A DNA stretch of 64,000 bases. Source: Chitinophagaceae bacterium (lineage in GTDB: Bacteria; Bacteroidota; Bacteroidia; Chitinophagales; Chitinophagaceae). A program made the translations under genes and the position numbers. The stretch lies in the NCBI GenBank assembly GCA_004028795.1, contig SAIW01000023.1:1-64000 (forward strand), given 5' to 3'. This document shows positions 15,683 through 24,120 of the stretch, piece by piece; position 1 is the first letter of the stretch; each line of letters starts with the position of its first letter. A model generated the notes under the pieces. That model saw nothing but the letters and a program-made list of their open reading frames with translations. It searched no databases and had not been told where the DNA came from.

Positions 15683-17791
15683 TTATTTTAAAATAGTATT
15701 AACCAACCAACTCATTAAATAAGCCAATGTTGTCATATAACCCAATTGAAATAAAGGCCATTTCCAGCTTTTAGTTTCTCTTTTTACAACAGCCAATGTA
15801 CTCATACATTGCATGGCCAATAAATAAAACACCATTAAAGAAAATGCTGTTGCCAATGTATAAACAGGAGTTCCATCTTCTTTTTTTGCGTTATGCATTT
15901 TTTCTCTCAGGCTTACATCATCATTTTCTTCTACACTGTATAATGTTGCCATAGTTCCTACAAAAACTTCTCTTGCAGCAAAAGAGGTAATTAATGCAAT
16001 ACCAATCTTCCAGTCATAACCCAATGGTTTTATTATCGGTTCAATGGTTTTGCCTAAAACTCCTGCATAAGAGTTTTGCAGTTTTTCAGTTGATAAACTT
16101 TTTTCTAATTGTTGTTTTTGCTGTGGTTGTTGTTGAATAAGCACCGCATATTTTTCCTCAACATTTTTTATTCTATCCCCAGGTCCGTACGAACTTAAAA
16201 ACCAAAGTGTTAAACTAATCAGCATGATTATCCTACCGGCGTCAGTTACAAAAATTTTGGCTTTTTCAACCATTGTAATGCCAACATTCTTCCAACGAGG
16301 GGAACGATAAATGGGTAATTCTAAAATGAAAAAACTTTTCTCTTTAACCTTTACCCAGAATTTTAAAACATAACTAACACATAATGCCATTATAACACCG
16401 AAAAGATATAAAGCCATCATTACCAAACCCTGTAAACTTAAAAAGCCAATAAAATATTTATTGGGTATTGCCAACGAAATTAAAATAGTGTAAACAGGTA
16501 ATCTTGCACTGCAACTCATAAACGGAGTAACCAAAATAGTAAGCAATCTTTCCTTTTTATTCTCAATATTTCTGGTACTCATTATGGCAGGTACTGCACA
16601 GGCAAAGCCGCTGATCATGGGCATTACACTCTTTCCGTTTAAACCAACCTTACGCATTAGTTTATCACTTAAAAAACTAATACGTGCCATATAACCTGTA
16701 TCTTCTAAAATGGTAATTAAGCCGAACAAAATCATTATCTGCGGAACAAAAACCATAATACCGCCAAACCCTGCAACTATTCCGTTAATTAATAAATTAC
16801 TCCACCAGGCTTCGGGTAAATGATTGTTTAAAAAGCTGCTGAATTGTGTAAAGCACCAATCAATTCCATCCATCGGGTATTGTGCCAGCCAAAAAATACT
16901 TTGAAATAAAACAAAGAGAACACTTAATAAAATAAGATAACCCCAGGTTCTGTGTAAGAGAATATTATCAAGCTTATCTGTAAAAATTTTCTTTTCTAAT
17001 GGTCCCGGTTCAACAACATTTTTCTGCATTATTTGCCTGATGCGTTGATACCGCTGCACAACTTCTTCTGCCTGTGCTTTAGCGGGATTGAACTTGTTAT
17101 CCATTTCAATCTGCTCAATCTTTTCCTGTAAATCATTGCTTAAAGAAAAGTTTTCATGATTTACTAAAAAGTGAAGCGAAGCGTAATCTGTAAGTGGTAA
17201 TAATTCCTGAATACTTTCTATTGATTTGCCAGCTAAAGCTTTGTTATCAATAAAATCTCTTGCAGGTACTTTATAGTTTTGCTGAATAGTTTGAGCTAAT
17301 GCTTTCTTTAATTGAACAAAACCTTTATCCTTTCTGGGATTAACGGAAACAATCGGTACGCCCAACTCTGCTTCTAAACCACTTATGTCAATCTGAATAT
17401 CTTTTTTAGCAGCAATATCATTCATGGTTAAAGCAATAACCACAGGAATTTTTAAATCAATTATCTGGCTGCAAAAAAGAAGATTACGTTTTAAGTTACT
17501 GGCATCGGCAACTAATAAAATAATATCAGGTTTTACATCTTCATCAACACCCATCAATACTTTATAAGCTACCCACTCATCGGCCCTGCGTGGATATAAA
17601 GAATAAGTTCCCGGTAAATCAATTAATTCAACTTCATCTTTTTCAATTTTAAAAGAACCTGTTTTTTTATCAACTGTAACTCCCGGAAAATTTCCCACTT
17701 TTTGATGTAATCCCGTTAATGCATTAAACAAAGATGTTTTACCACTATTAGGATTGCCAACCAATGCAATATGTATTTTGCTGTTACTCAA
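15683..17791 (-). CDS. feoB: ferrous iron transporter FeoB
   Basis: Inner-membrane Fe(II) permease. 702 residues. N-terminal G domain with G1 GNPNSGKT (12-19), the T-containing VGNFPGVTVDKKTG switch I, G3 DLPGTYSL, and the G4-like ALTMNDIA. The C-terminal half has two Gate motifs, each with a conserved cysteine (GFACAVPAI and PFMSCSARLPVY), and about eight to ten membrane helices. Feo is usually a feoA-feoB pair or fusion in Bacteroidota; here feoA is remote at 7183. No feoC-like gene follows. Transcribed towards asd, ending at the terminator at 15519-15550. Confidence 0.96.
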   Translation of the reverse strand: MSNSKIHIALVGNPNSGKTSLFNALTGLHQKVGNFPGVTVDKKTGSFKIEKDEVELIDLPGTYSLYPRRADEWVAYKVLMGVDEDVKPDIILLVADASNLKRNLLFCSQIIDLKIPVVIALTMNDIAAKKDIQIDISGLEAELGVPIVSVNPRKDKGFVQLKKALAQTIQQNYKVPARDFIDNKALAGKSIESIQELLPLTDYASLHFLVNHENFSLSNDLQEKIEQIEMDNKFNPAKAQAEEVVQRYQRIRQIMQKNVVEPGPLEKKIFTDKLDNILLHRTWGYLILLSVLFVLFQSIFWLAQYPMDGIDWCFTQFSSFLNNHLPEAWWSNLLINGIVAGFGGIMVFVPQIMILFGLITILEDTGYMARISFLSDKLMRKVGLNGKSVMPMISGFACAVPAIMSTRNIENKKERLLTILVTPFMSCSARLPVYTILISLAIPNKYFIGFLSLQGLVMMALYLFGVIMALCVSYVLKFWVKVKEKSFFILELPIYRSPRWKNVGITMVEKAKIFVTDAGRIIMLISLTLWFLSSYGPGDRIKNVEEKYAVLIQQQPQQKQQLEKSLSTEKLQNSYAGVLGKTIEPIIKPLGYDWKIGIALITSFAAREVFVGTMATLYSVEENDDVSLREKMHNAKKEDGTPVYTLATAFSLMVFYLLAMQCMSTLAVVKRETKSWKWPLFQLGYMTTLAYLMSWLVNTILK

Positions 17792-17907
17792 GTAAACAAA
17801 AGTATTAGGGGCTTATAGCATAAGGTTACGAGGTTGGGAAAAGAATGTTTCGAAAACAATAAATAACAGGCATGCCAGTTACTATTTTTGTTGAACGAAC
17901 TTATTGT

Positions 17908-19557
17908 ATGAAGAAATTTTTTATCCTGTTATTGGTATCTCCTTCAATTGTATTTGCACAAAGCAAAAAGAAAAAATTAAAGTTAGAAAAAGAAGCCAAT
18001 ACTGCTTTTGAAAACAGGTTGCAACAACATATTCGTTATTTGGCAAGCGATAGTTTAGAAGGAAGAGGAACAGGAACAATGGGAGAAACTTTAGCAAGTC
18101 AATACATCATTAATCAATATCAGCAATTGCAATTAGAGCCGAAGGGCACCAACGGATACTTACAAAATTTTGACATTGATGAAGGTAAGCAAGCTAATGC
18201 TGCAACAACCTTTTTAATAGTAAATAACAGCAAAGCGATATTACAAAAAGATTTTTTTGCATTAGCATTCAGTGCCAATGCAACAGTTAAAGGCAGTGCA
18301 GCCGTTGCATTAAATCAGGCTTCTAACCCTTGGTTTAAAGACTTAAAAGATGTGTTGGAAGAAAATCAAACCAATCCGCATTTTGATATTGAAGATTTTA
18401 TAAAAAAAGAAGCTGATAAAGTTGCCGGCAAGAAAGCGACAGCGTTAATTCTTTTCAATACTTCAAACATTACAGATAATGTTCAGTTTAATAAGAACGA
18501 TAAATCTGCATTAACAAAAATTCCTGTTATCTATTTAACGAAAGAAGGGTATAAAAAATATTTTAGCGATGAAACTGCCACACAAAATATTCAATTGAGT
18601 GTTTCGCTTTCACAAAAAATAAGAAAGAGCAAAAACGTAATTGCATTTATAAATAATAATGCTGCAACAACGGTAATTATTGGTGCACATTATGATCATT
18701 TGGGTTATGGTGAAGATAAAAATGCATTAGATACGGGTCATGTAATTCACAACGGAGCAGATGATAATGCCAGCGGAACAGCCGCCGTTATTGAATTAGC
18801 GAGAATGCTTAAAAATTCTTCGCCTAAAAACAATAATTATTTATTCATTAATTTTTCAGGAGAAGAATTGGGTTTATTGGGAAGCAAATATTGGTTAGAA
18901 CATCCTACCACAAACATTACTGCTAACTACATGATTAATATGGATATGGTTGGAAGATATGATACCACACATAAATTAACTGTTGGCGGTTACGGAACCT
19001 CTCCTTTTTGGGGCAATTTGTTTTCAACCACAACAGACAAAAATTTATTAATAAAATTTGATAGCAGCGGCAGTGGCCCGAGCGACCATGAAGCATTTTA
19101 CAGAAAGGATATTCCTGTGTTATTTTTCTTTACAGGAAGCCACCCTGATTATCACAAAGCAACAGATGACTGGAACAAAATAAATTACGCAGGTGAAAGA
19201 GAAATTGTTCAATACATCTATAAATTAATTAATGCAACAGATGCTAAAGGCAAATTGGCTTTTACCAAAACACGCGAGCAGCAAATGAGCAGAAGTACAA
19301 AATTTACTGTTAGCTTAGGAGTACTTCCTGATTATGGTTTTACAGGAACAGGTGTTAGAATTGATGGCGTTAGTGCAGGCAAATTAGCCGAGAAACTGGG
19401 CTTACAAGCCGGAGATATTTTGTTGCAATTGGGTGAATACAAATTTGTTGATGTAATGAGTTATATGGAAACATTAAGCAAGTTTAAAAAAGGAGATAAA
19501 ACAAAATTGCGTATAAAAAGAAAAGATGCTGAAAAAGAATTTGACATTGAATTTTAA
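17908..19557 (+). CDS. M28-family aminopeptidase with C-terminal PDZ domain
   Basis: 549 residues from MKKFFILLL, with a signal peptide ending VFAQ. Exported zinc aminopeptidase of family M28. Zinc ligands and catalytic residues are visible as HYDHLG, GADDNASG, SGEELGLLG (the catalytic Glu pair), MVGRYD and DYHKATDDW. A protease-associated-like insertion lies at about 110-230. The C-terminal PDZ domain (about 465-549: GVRIDGVSAGKLAEKLGLQAGDILLQLG) is a common addition in Bacteroidota M28 proteins and may bind substrates. The start 12 codons inside the open frame was chosen because the signal peptide begins there. It is divergent from feoB and begins 116 bases from it. Confidence 0.9.
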   Translation: MKKFFILLLVSPSIVFAQSKKKKLKLEKEANTAFENRLQQHIRYLASDSLEGRGTGTMGETLASQYIINQYQQLQLEPKGTNGYLQNFDIDEGKQANAATTFLIVNNSKAILQKDFFALAFSANATVKGSAAVALNQASNPWFKDLKDVLEENQTNPHFDIEDFIKKEADKVAGKKATALILFNTSNITDNVQFNKNDKSALTKIPVIYLTKEGYKKYFSDETATQNIQLSVSLSQKIRKSKNVIAFINNNAATTVIIGAHYDHLGYGEDKNALDTGHVIHNGADDNASGTAAVIELARMLKNSSPKNNNYLFINFSGEELGLLGSKYWLEHPTTNITANYMINMDMVGRYDTTHKLTVGGYGTSPFWGNLFSTTTDKNLLIKFDSSGSGPSDHEAFYRKDIPVLFFFTGSHPDYHKATDDWNKINYAGEREIVQYIYKLINATDAKGKLAFTKTREQQMSRSTKFTVSLGVLPDYGFTGTGVRIDGVSAGKLAEKLGLQAGDILLQLGEYKFVDVMSYMETLSKFKKGDKTKLRIKRKDAEKEFDIEF

Positions 19558-19559
19558 AA

Positions 19560-19994
19560 ATGAAATTAAAGCTTGACATAGATTCTTTAAACGATGATTT
19601 TTTTGCAGATGCCCGCCTGCTGGGTATTACTGCACCCATAAAAAGCTATCAGTTTTGTTTGCATTTAAATAAAAAGCTGGGGTTCAACTTCAGGTTAAAT
19701 GCAGATTTTGAAATTCATCTTCGAAAAAAAAATCGTAATTATTATTTCAATATTTATGAATCAACTGAGCCCAATAGTTTTTTAGTACACTATTTGTATC
19801 ACAATCAGTTCGATGGAGAATACTTATTGCCCGAATTTAAACATATGGATTTTTTATGGTTAATGAAAGGAGATTTTGTTGATGAAGAAAAATGCAGTTG
19901 GGTTAAGCAAGCAGTAAAAAGTATTGATGGTGTTCAACTCATTGCAGAATTAACCAATGAAAAAATTAAGAACAAGGGCAATATGGTATTTTAA
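19560..19994 (+). CDS. IPExxxVDY family protein
   Basis: 144 residues, no signal peptide or membrane segment. The motif LLPEFKHMDF near residue 95 is a close variant of the defining IPExxxVDY motif. The protein is found in Bacteroidota; no function is established. It starts 2 bases after the M28 gene stop, so is probably translationally coupled to it, and is followed by the pterin dehydratase 28 bases later. The family name rests on this motif; role in the cell is not known. Confidence 0.75.
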   Translation: MKLKLDIDSLNDDFFADARLLGITAPIKSYQFCLHLNKKLGFNFRLNADFEIHLRKKNRNYYFNIYESTEPNSFLVHYLYHNQFDGEYLLPEFKHMDFLWLMKGDFVDEEKCSWVKQAVKSIDGVQLIAELTNEKIKNKGNMVF

Positions 19995-20022
19995 TTAGTT
20001 TTCATTTTTAAATTAAACGTTT

Positions 20023-20253
20023 ATGTGGAAAGAAGTAAATAATCAGTTGCACAAAACTTTTGAGTTTAATAATTTTTCAGAAGCATTTGCTTTTATGGTA
20101 AGAGTGGCTATGGAAGCTGAAAAGATGGACCATCATCCCCTATGGACGAATGTTTATAACAAAGTTGATATTTGGTTAAACACTCATGATGCCGGCGATA
20201 TTATTACTGATAAAGATCATGTGCTGGCAAGAAAAATTGATACCTTGATTTAG
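20023..20253 (+). CDS. 4a-hydroxytetrahydrobiopterin dehydratase (pterin carbinolamine dehydratase)
   Basis: Dehydrates 4a-hydroxytetrahydrobiopterin during pterin cofactor recycling. 76 residues, short but complete. The signature [10 protein letters not shown] at 37-46, with histidines 37 and 38, and [22 protein letters not shown] at 52-73 are the conserved core of the family. No aromatic amino acid hydroxylase gene is adjacent, so its native partner reaction is unclear; such orphans have also been linked to molybdopterin chemistry and other folate-type pathways. Located between the IPExxxVDY gene and pdxH on the same strand. Confidence 0.92.
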   Translation: MWKEVNNQLHKTFEFNNFSEAFAFMVRVAMEAEKMDHHPLWTNVYNKVDIWLNTHDAGDIITDKDHVLARKIDTLI

Positions 20254-20265
20254 TTATTTCAGAAA

Positions 20266-20273
20266 TAACTTTG
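20266..20273 (+). promoter_or_regulatory. promoter of pdxH (-7 element)
   Basis: TAACTTTG fits TAnnTTTG exactly, with a TTG at 20245-20247 spaced 18 bases upstream, close to the -33 position described for Bacteroidota. It ends 13 bases before the pdxH start. Confidence 0.5.
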
Positions 20274-20286
20274 CAAAAAAATTGCA

Positions 20287-20925
20287 ATGTTTTCCTCAAT
20301 AGCCGACATCAGAAAAGATTATAGCCTGCAAACTTTAACCGAAGCAGATGTTGCTTCAAACCCTTTCACTCAATTTACAAAATGGTGGAATGAAGCTATT
20401 GAAAGCAAAATAGAAGAAGTGAATGCTTTTACTTTGGCAACTATTTCAAAAGAAAATAAACCCTCTGCCCGTATTGTATTATTAAAAGGATATAACGAAA
20501 ACGGCTTTGTTTTTTTTACCAATTACAACAGCAATAAAGGAAATAACTTAGCTGTAAACCCAAATGCTGCTATGCTTTTCTTTTGGAAAGAATTGGAAAG
20601 ACAAGTAAGGATTGAAGGAACTGCTGAAAAAATAAGTGAAAAAGAAAGTGAAGAATATTTTCATTCCCGCCCAATCGGCAGCCAAATTGGTGCATGGGCA
20701 AGCCCCCAAAGTAAAGTAATAGCAAACAGAAGTATTTTAGAAGCTAATGAAACTCAATACAAACAACAGTTTGGGGAAAATGTACCGAAGCCTCCGCATT
20801 GGGGTGGCTATATTATAAAACCTGTTTTATTTGAATTTTGGCAGGGAAGAAGCAGCCGTTTACACGATAGAATTCAATACACATCGGAAAATAATAACTG
20901 GAAAATTGAGAGGTTAGCCCCTTAA
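20287..20925 (+). CDS. pdxH: pyridoxine/pyridoxamine 5'-phosphate oxidase
   Basis: FMN-dependent oxidation of PNP or PMP to pyridoxal 5'-phosphate, the last step of vitamin B6 synthesis and salvage. 212 residues, the usual length. Conserved FMN-binding ARIVLLKGYNENGFVFFTNY and RPIGSQIGAWAS are present, and the C-terminal EFWQGRSSRLHDRI segment binds FMN and substrate in the family. It has its own promoter-like element 13 bases upstream. The long gap after it (20926-21301) contains a structured region. Confidence 0.96.
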   Translation: MFSSIADIRKDYSLQTLTEADVASNPFTQFTKWWNEAIESKIEEVNAFTLATISKENKPSARIVLLKGYNENGFVFFTNYNSNKGNNLAVNPNAAMLFFWKELERQVRIEGTAEKISEKESEEYFHSRPIGSQIGAWASPQSKVIANRSILEANETQYKQQFGENVPKPPHWGGYIIKPVLFEFWQGRSSRLHDRIQYTSENNNWKIERLAP

Positions 20926-20929
20926 TTAA

Positions 20930-21301
20930 ATTTTTATTACAAAAAACTTAACAAATTGTTTTGATGTAATAAAAGTTTTTCTATCTTGCACACCGCAAAT
21001 AAAAAAGGTCCACTGTAGAAACAGCCGACCTCTAACGATTGCTTGCCATATGAAAAAAAGTTCTTTCGGATTTGAGAGCTAATCATTTCTGACTAACTTT
21101 TCTCGATTTTAAGGCCTCTACGATTGCCATATTTCTCTTCTAACGATTGCCTTGCCATCTACTTTACTTCCTAATACGATGTAAAAGTAGTACGGCGTTT
21201 CTAACAGTTAAAAACAAGTTGTAGCCTTTTTTATCATGCCAAAACTGTTTTGAAAATGTAAAACCCTTGCCGGTATTACACTTCAGCTAAAAACGCCTAT
21301 C
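20930..21301 (+). ncRNA. structured intergenic region with direct repeats: candidate small RNA or long leader
   Basis: The 376-base gap between pdxH and the helical protein gene has no plausible coding frame but has ordered features. A hairpin with arms GGTC/CTGT and ACAG/GACC lies at 21007-21030. Three near-repeats TCTAACGATTGC(C)TTGCCAT are at 21031-21050, 21117-21131 (shortened) and 21139-21158. A stem CTACTTTAC with GTAAAAGTAG spans 21159-21190, and a T6 run at 21221-21230 follows a GGC/GCC pairing. A TATCTTG element sits near 20983. It may be an independent RNA or the leader of the gene at 21302. Boundaries are my estimate. Confidence 0.4.
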
Positions 21302-22849
21302 ATGTCCAACCGATTTTCAGATACATTATTTCAATTGATTCACTCCTTAGAAAAGGCGGAAAAGCGGCATTTTAAGCTTTATATCAAGCGTAGTTCTGCA
21401 AAAGAAGACCTGAAAATTGTTCAATTATTCGATGCTTTGGATAAAATGGAAGAGTATGATGAAAGTTTATTGCTTAAAAAACTTCCTTCTATAACTAAAC
21501 CTCAATTAGCTAATTTAAAAAACCATTTATATAAGCAGGTACTCGCAAGCCTTCGTTTGCTTAAAGCAACCAATACAATTGATTTGCAGCTTACAGAAAA
21601 TTTAGATAATGCCCGTATTCTTTACAATAAAGGTTTAAAAGGTCAGGCATTAAGAATTCTGGAAAAGGCGAAGGAGTTGGCATTGGCTAATCAGAAATTT
21701 AATTTTTTGGTTCAGGCATTATCATTAGAAAAAAAAATAGAAACACTTCATATTACACGCAGCACCACTGAAAAAACAGAAAAGCTTGCAGAGCAGGCAA
21801 TGCAGATTAGCGGGCATGTGTATCGTGTAACCAAGTTATCAAATCTGGCATTGTTGTTATATCGCTGGTATGTAATTCATGGGCATGCAAGAAATGAAGA
21901 AGATGAAAAGGATATTAAAGCCTATTTTAAAAATCAATTACCGAGAGATTTACATGCAGTAAACGGCTTTTATGAAGAACTATACTTATATCAAAGCTAT
22001 TGCTGGTATGCTTTTATACGTCAGGATTTTTTAATGTATTACCGGTACAGCCAAAAATGGGTTGATGTTTTTGCACAACACCCGGTAATGATTAATGTTG
22101 AAACAGGCCATTACATAAAAGGGTTACACACATTATTAAATGCCCACTTTGATTTAAGAAATTTTGCAGAGTTTGATAAAGCATTACAACAGTTTGAAGA
22201 TTTTGAAAAAACACCTGTTGCTCAGCAACATGATAATTTCAGAACACATACATCCATTTATATAAACAGTGCAAAAATTAACGGCTATATAATGAAAGGC
22301 CAATTTGCTGAAGGATGTAAATTAGTTCCGCACATAGAAGAAAAGCTAAGTAAGTATGCTTTGTTTGTTGACAGGCACCGCATTTTGGTATTTACTTACA
22401 AGTTTGCACAATTGTATTTCGGTAAAGGTGATTATGATAAAGCCATTGATTATTTAATGCAGATAATTAACGGACCGATTGATTTACGTATTGATTTACA
22501 GTCTTACGCAAGATTGTTGCATTTGATGGCTCATTATGAATTAGGTAATTACGATTTAATGGAATCGTTGGTTAAATCGGTTTATCGTTTTATGGCTAAG
22601 ATGAAAAACCTGACAGTTGTAGAAGAAGAAATTTTAAAGTTTGTAAAAACATCTTTCACTGTTAATGCAAGGCAACTAAAACCGGAATTGGAGAAACTAC
22701 TTTCAAAAATTAAACACTTAGAAAAGAGCCGTTTTGAAACAAGGGCTTTTGCTTATTTAGATGTTATATCATGGTTAGAAAGCAAAGTAAGTAATAAACC
22801 TATGAGCGTAATTATTCACGATAAATACTTAAAGAGTAAAAGAAAATAA
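21302..22849 (+). CDS. conserved helical-repeat protein of unknown function
   Basis: 515 residues, no signal peptide and no membrane segment. Composition and periodicity indicate nearly all-alpha structure with paired helices resembling TPR-type repeats, e.g. about 105-160 (LYNKGLKGQALRILEKAKEL) and 330-420 (AQLYFGKGDYDKAIDYLMQ, a good TPR-like unit). No catalytic motif is visible. I do not recognise a named family; it resembles hypothetical proteins of Chitinophagaceae. A long structured region precedes it. It is convergent with the pectate lyase gene, which ends 1 base later. A scaffold role is plausible but unproved. Confidence 0.7.
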   Translation: MSNRFSDTLFQLIHSLEKAEKRHFKLYIKRSSAKEDLKIVQLFDALDKMEEYDESLLLKKLPSITKPQLANLKNHLYKQVLASLRLLKATNTIDLQLTENLDNARILYNKGLKGQALRILEKAKELALANQKFNFLVQALSLEKKIETLHITRSTTEKTEKLAEQAMQISGHVYRVTKLSNLALLLYRWYVIHGHARNEEDEKDIKAYFKNQLPRDLHAVNGFYEELYLYQSYCWYAFIRQDFLMYYRYSQKWVDVFAQHPVMINVETGHYIKGLHTLLNAHFDLRNFAEFDKALQQFEDFEKTPVAQQHDNFRTHTSIYINSAKINGYIMKGQFAEGCKLVPHIEEKLSKYALFVDRHRILVFTYKFAQLYFGKGDYDKAIDYLMQIINGPIDLRIDLQSYARLLHLMAHYELGNYDLMESLVKSVYRFMAKMKNLTVVEEEILKFVKTSFTVNARQLKPELEKLLSKIKHLEKSRFETRAFAYLDVISWLESKVSNKPMSVIIHDKYLKSKRK

Positions 22850-22850
22850 A

Positions 22851-24002
22851 TCATTTACTAATAGCAGTTTTCCATTCGGCATATTTATTCAACACTTTTT
22901 GTGGTTCATAAGTGTACCAACCATAACCATCTCTTCGCTCTCTTTCAACCGCTGCTAATGAATAAACAACTTTACTGTCTCTGTTACAGAAAAGAGGTTT
23001 ATGTGTTTGCAATTCATAGTAGCGTGTCCAGATTGGCGGAGCAGCAGAATCAACAACCACAATTTTATCTTGATAAGTTACTTTATAAGGCGTAATTAAT
23101 TTTTCTGCGGGAATTGTTTTTACTCTGGTATATAAAATTTTGCTTTCATTAAACCAGGTTACGGCATTTTCAACCGCAGCAATAATTTCTTTTGAAGGTT
23201 GTTTAATACTCATTAAAAACAAAACAATTTCAGAGCTTTCGCCATTGCAAATGCTTGGCGGTTCAAACTTTCTTGCCCATGTGGGTTGCATCGTTATTTC
23301 ATTGTATTGCTGGCACCACGCTGTTGGTTTACCCGCATCGTTAATCTGAATTTTCAAAATACAATCAAGCCCTTTGTTGTACGATGCAAGCAGTTGTTGC
23401 TTTTTATTCGCATCAATAAAATCGTATTGCTTCTTTCCATCTATTATATCTTTTAATAATTGCATGATACCAATCATGGCATCATCATTAAAAGTTATGC
23501 AGCGGCTGTAGTTATTTTCTAAAGGATAATATTGAGGCCAACCGCCATTTGCGTATTGGGCTTGTAAAATGTAATCAAGCCCTTTTAAAGCAGCAGCTTT
23601 ATATCGTTCATCTTTAATAACAAAATATACTTTGCTTAAACAGGTAATGTGAGTATAAGTTGTTCCGTTATCAAAAGTGGTATTTAAAATATTTTTAGCT
23701 GCAATTAAACTGTCTTTTTGGTCTTCTGTTAAAATGGCCATAATATCATAATTCTTTGGCCAGCCGCCATTATTTTTTTGATACAGCAAAATATTATCTG
23801 CCACTGCTGCCACCTCTGTTGCTTTATACCTTGGTTGATTTTTTTTAGGTTGAATAATATTGCCTTTATCTGCAATGCCATACCAATGATGGCTGTTATC
23901 TTCAAAAACGCCGGTATCAATTTGTTGAAATGAGTTATCTGTTTTTTGGGCGAAAGAAAAAACACTTATTAAAAAGCAGGCAATCGTAAGCAGTATTTTC
24001 AC
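22851..24002 (-). CDS. pectate lyase, polysaccharide lyase family 10 type
   Basis: 383 residues with signal peptide (ending FSFAQ, about residue 19). Cleaves polygalacturonate by beta-elimination in the family. Motifs of PL10 enzymes are present: YQKNNGGWPKNYD, HITCLSKVYFV, QYANGGWPQYYPL, then CITFNDDAMIG, and ARKFEPPSICNGES; the C-terminal RDSKVVYSLAAVERERRDGYGWY is also shared by these lyases. Secretion to periplasm or medium is expected. No neighbouring CAZyme or SusC/SusD genes are present, so it is an isolated polysaccharide gene here. Divergent from the UvrD-type helicase. Confidence 0.88.
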   Translation of the reverse strand: MKILLTIACFLISVFSFAQKTDNSFQQIDTGVFEDNSHHWYGIADKGNIIQPKKNQPRYKATEVAAVADNILLYQKNNGGWPKNYDIMAILTEDQKDSLIAAKNILNTTFDNGTTYTHITCLSKVYFVIKDERYKAAALKGLDYILQAQYANGGWPQYYPLENNYSRCITFNDDAMIGIMQLLKDIIDGKKQYDFIDANKKQQLLASYNKGLDCILKIQINDAGKPTAWCQQYNEITMQPTWARKFEPPSICNGESSEIVLFLMSIKQPSKEIIAAVENAVTWFNESKILYTRVKTIPAEKLITPYKVTYQDKIVVVDSAAPPIWTRYYELQTHKPLFCNRDSKVVYSLAAVERERRDGYGWYTYEPQKVLNKYAEWKTAISK

Positions 24003-24120
24003 AACTATATTTTTACGGTTAAAGATAGTTTAAGACATTGAAGATTAATCTGCTCTCATCTTAAAACATTTATTTTCTCACACTTCTTTTCTCAACTTGC
24101 CTGCTGCTTAACTTGCAGTC

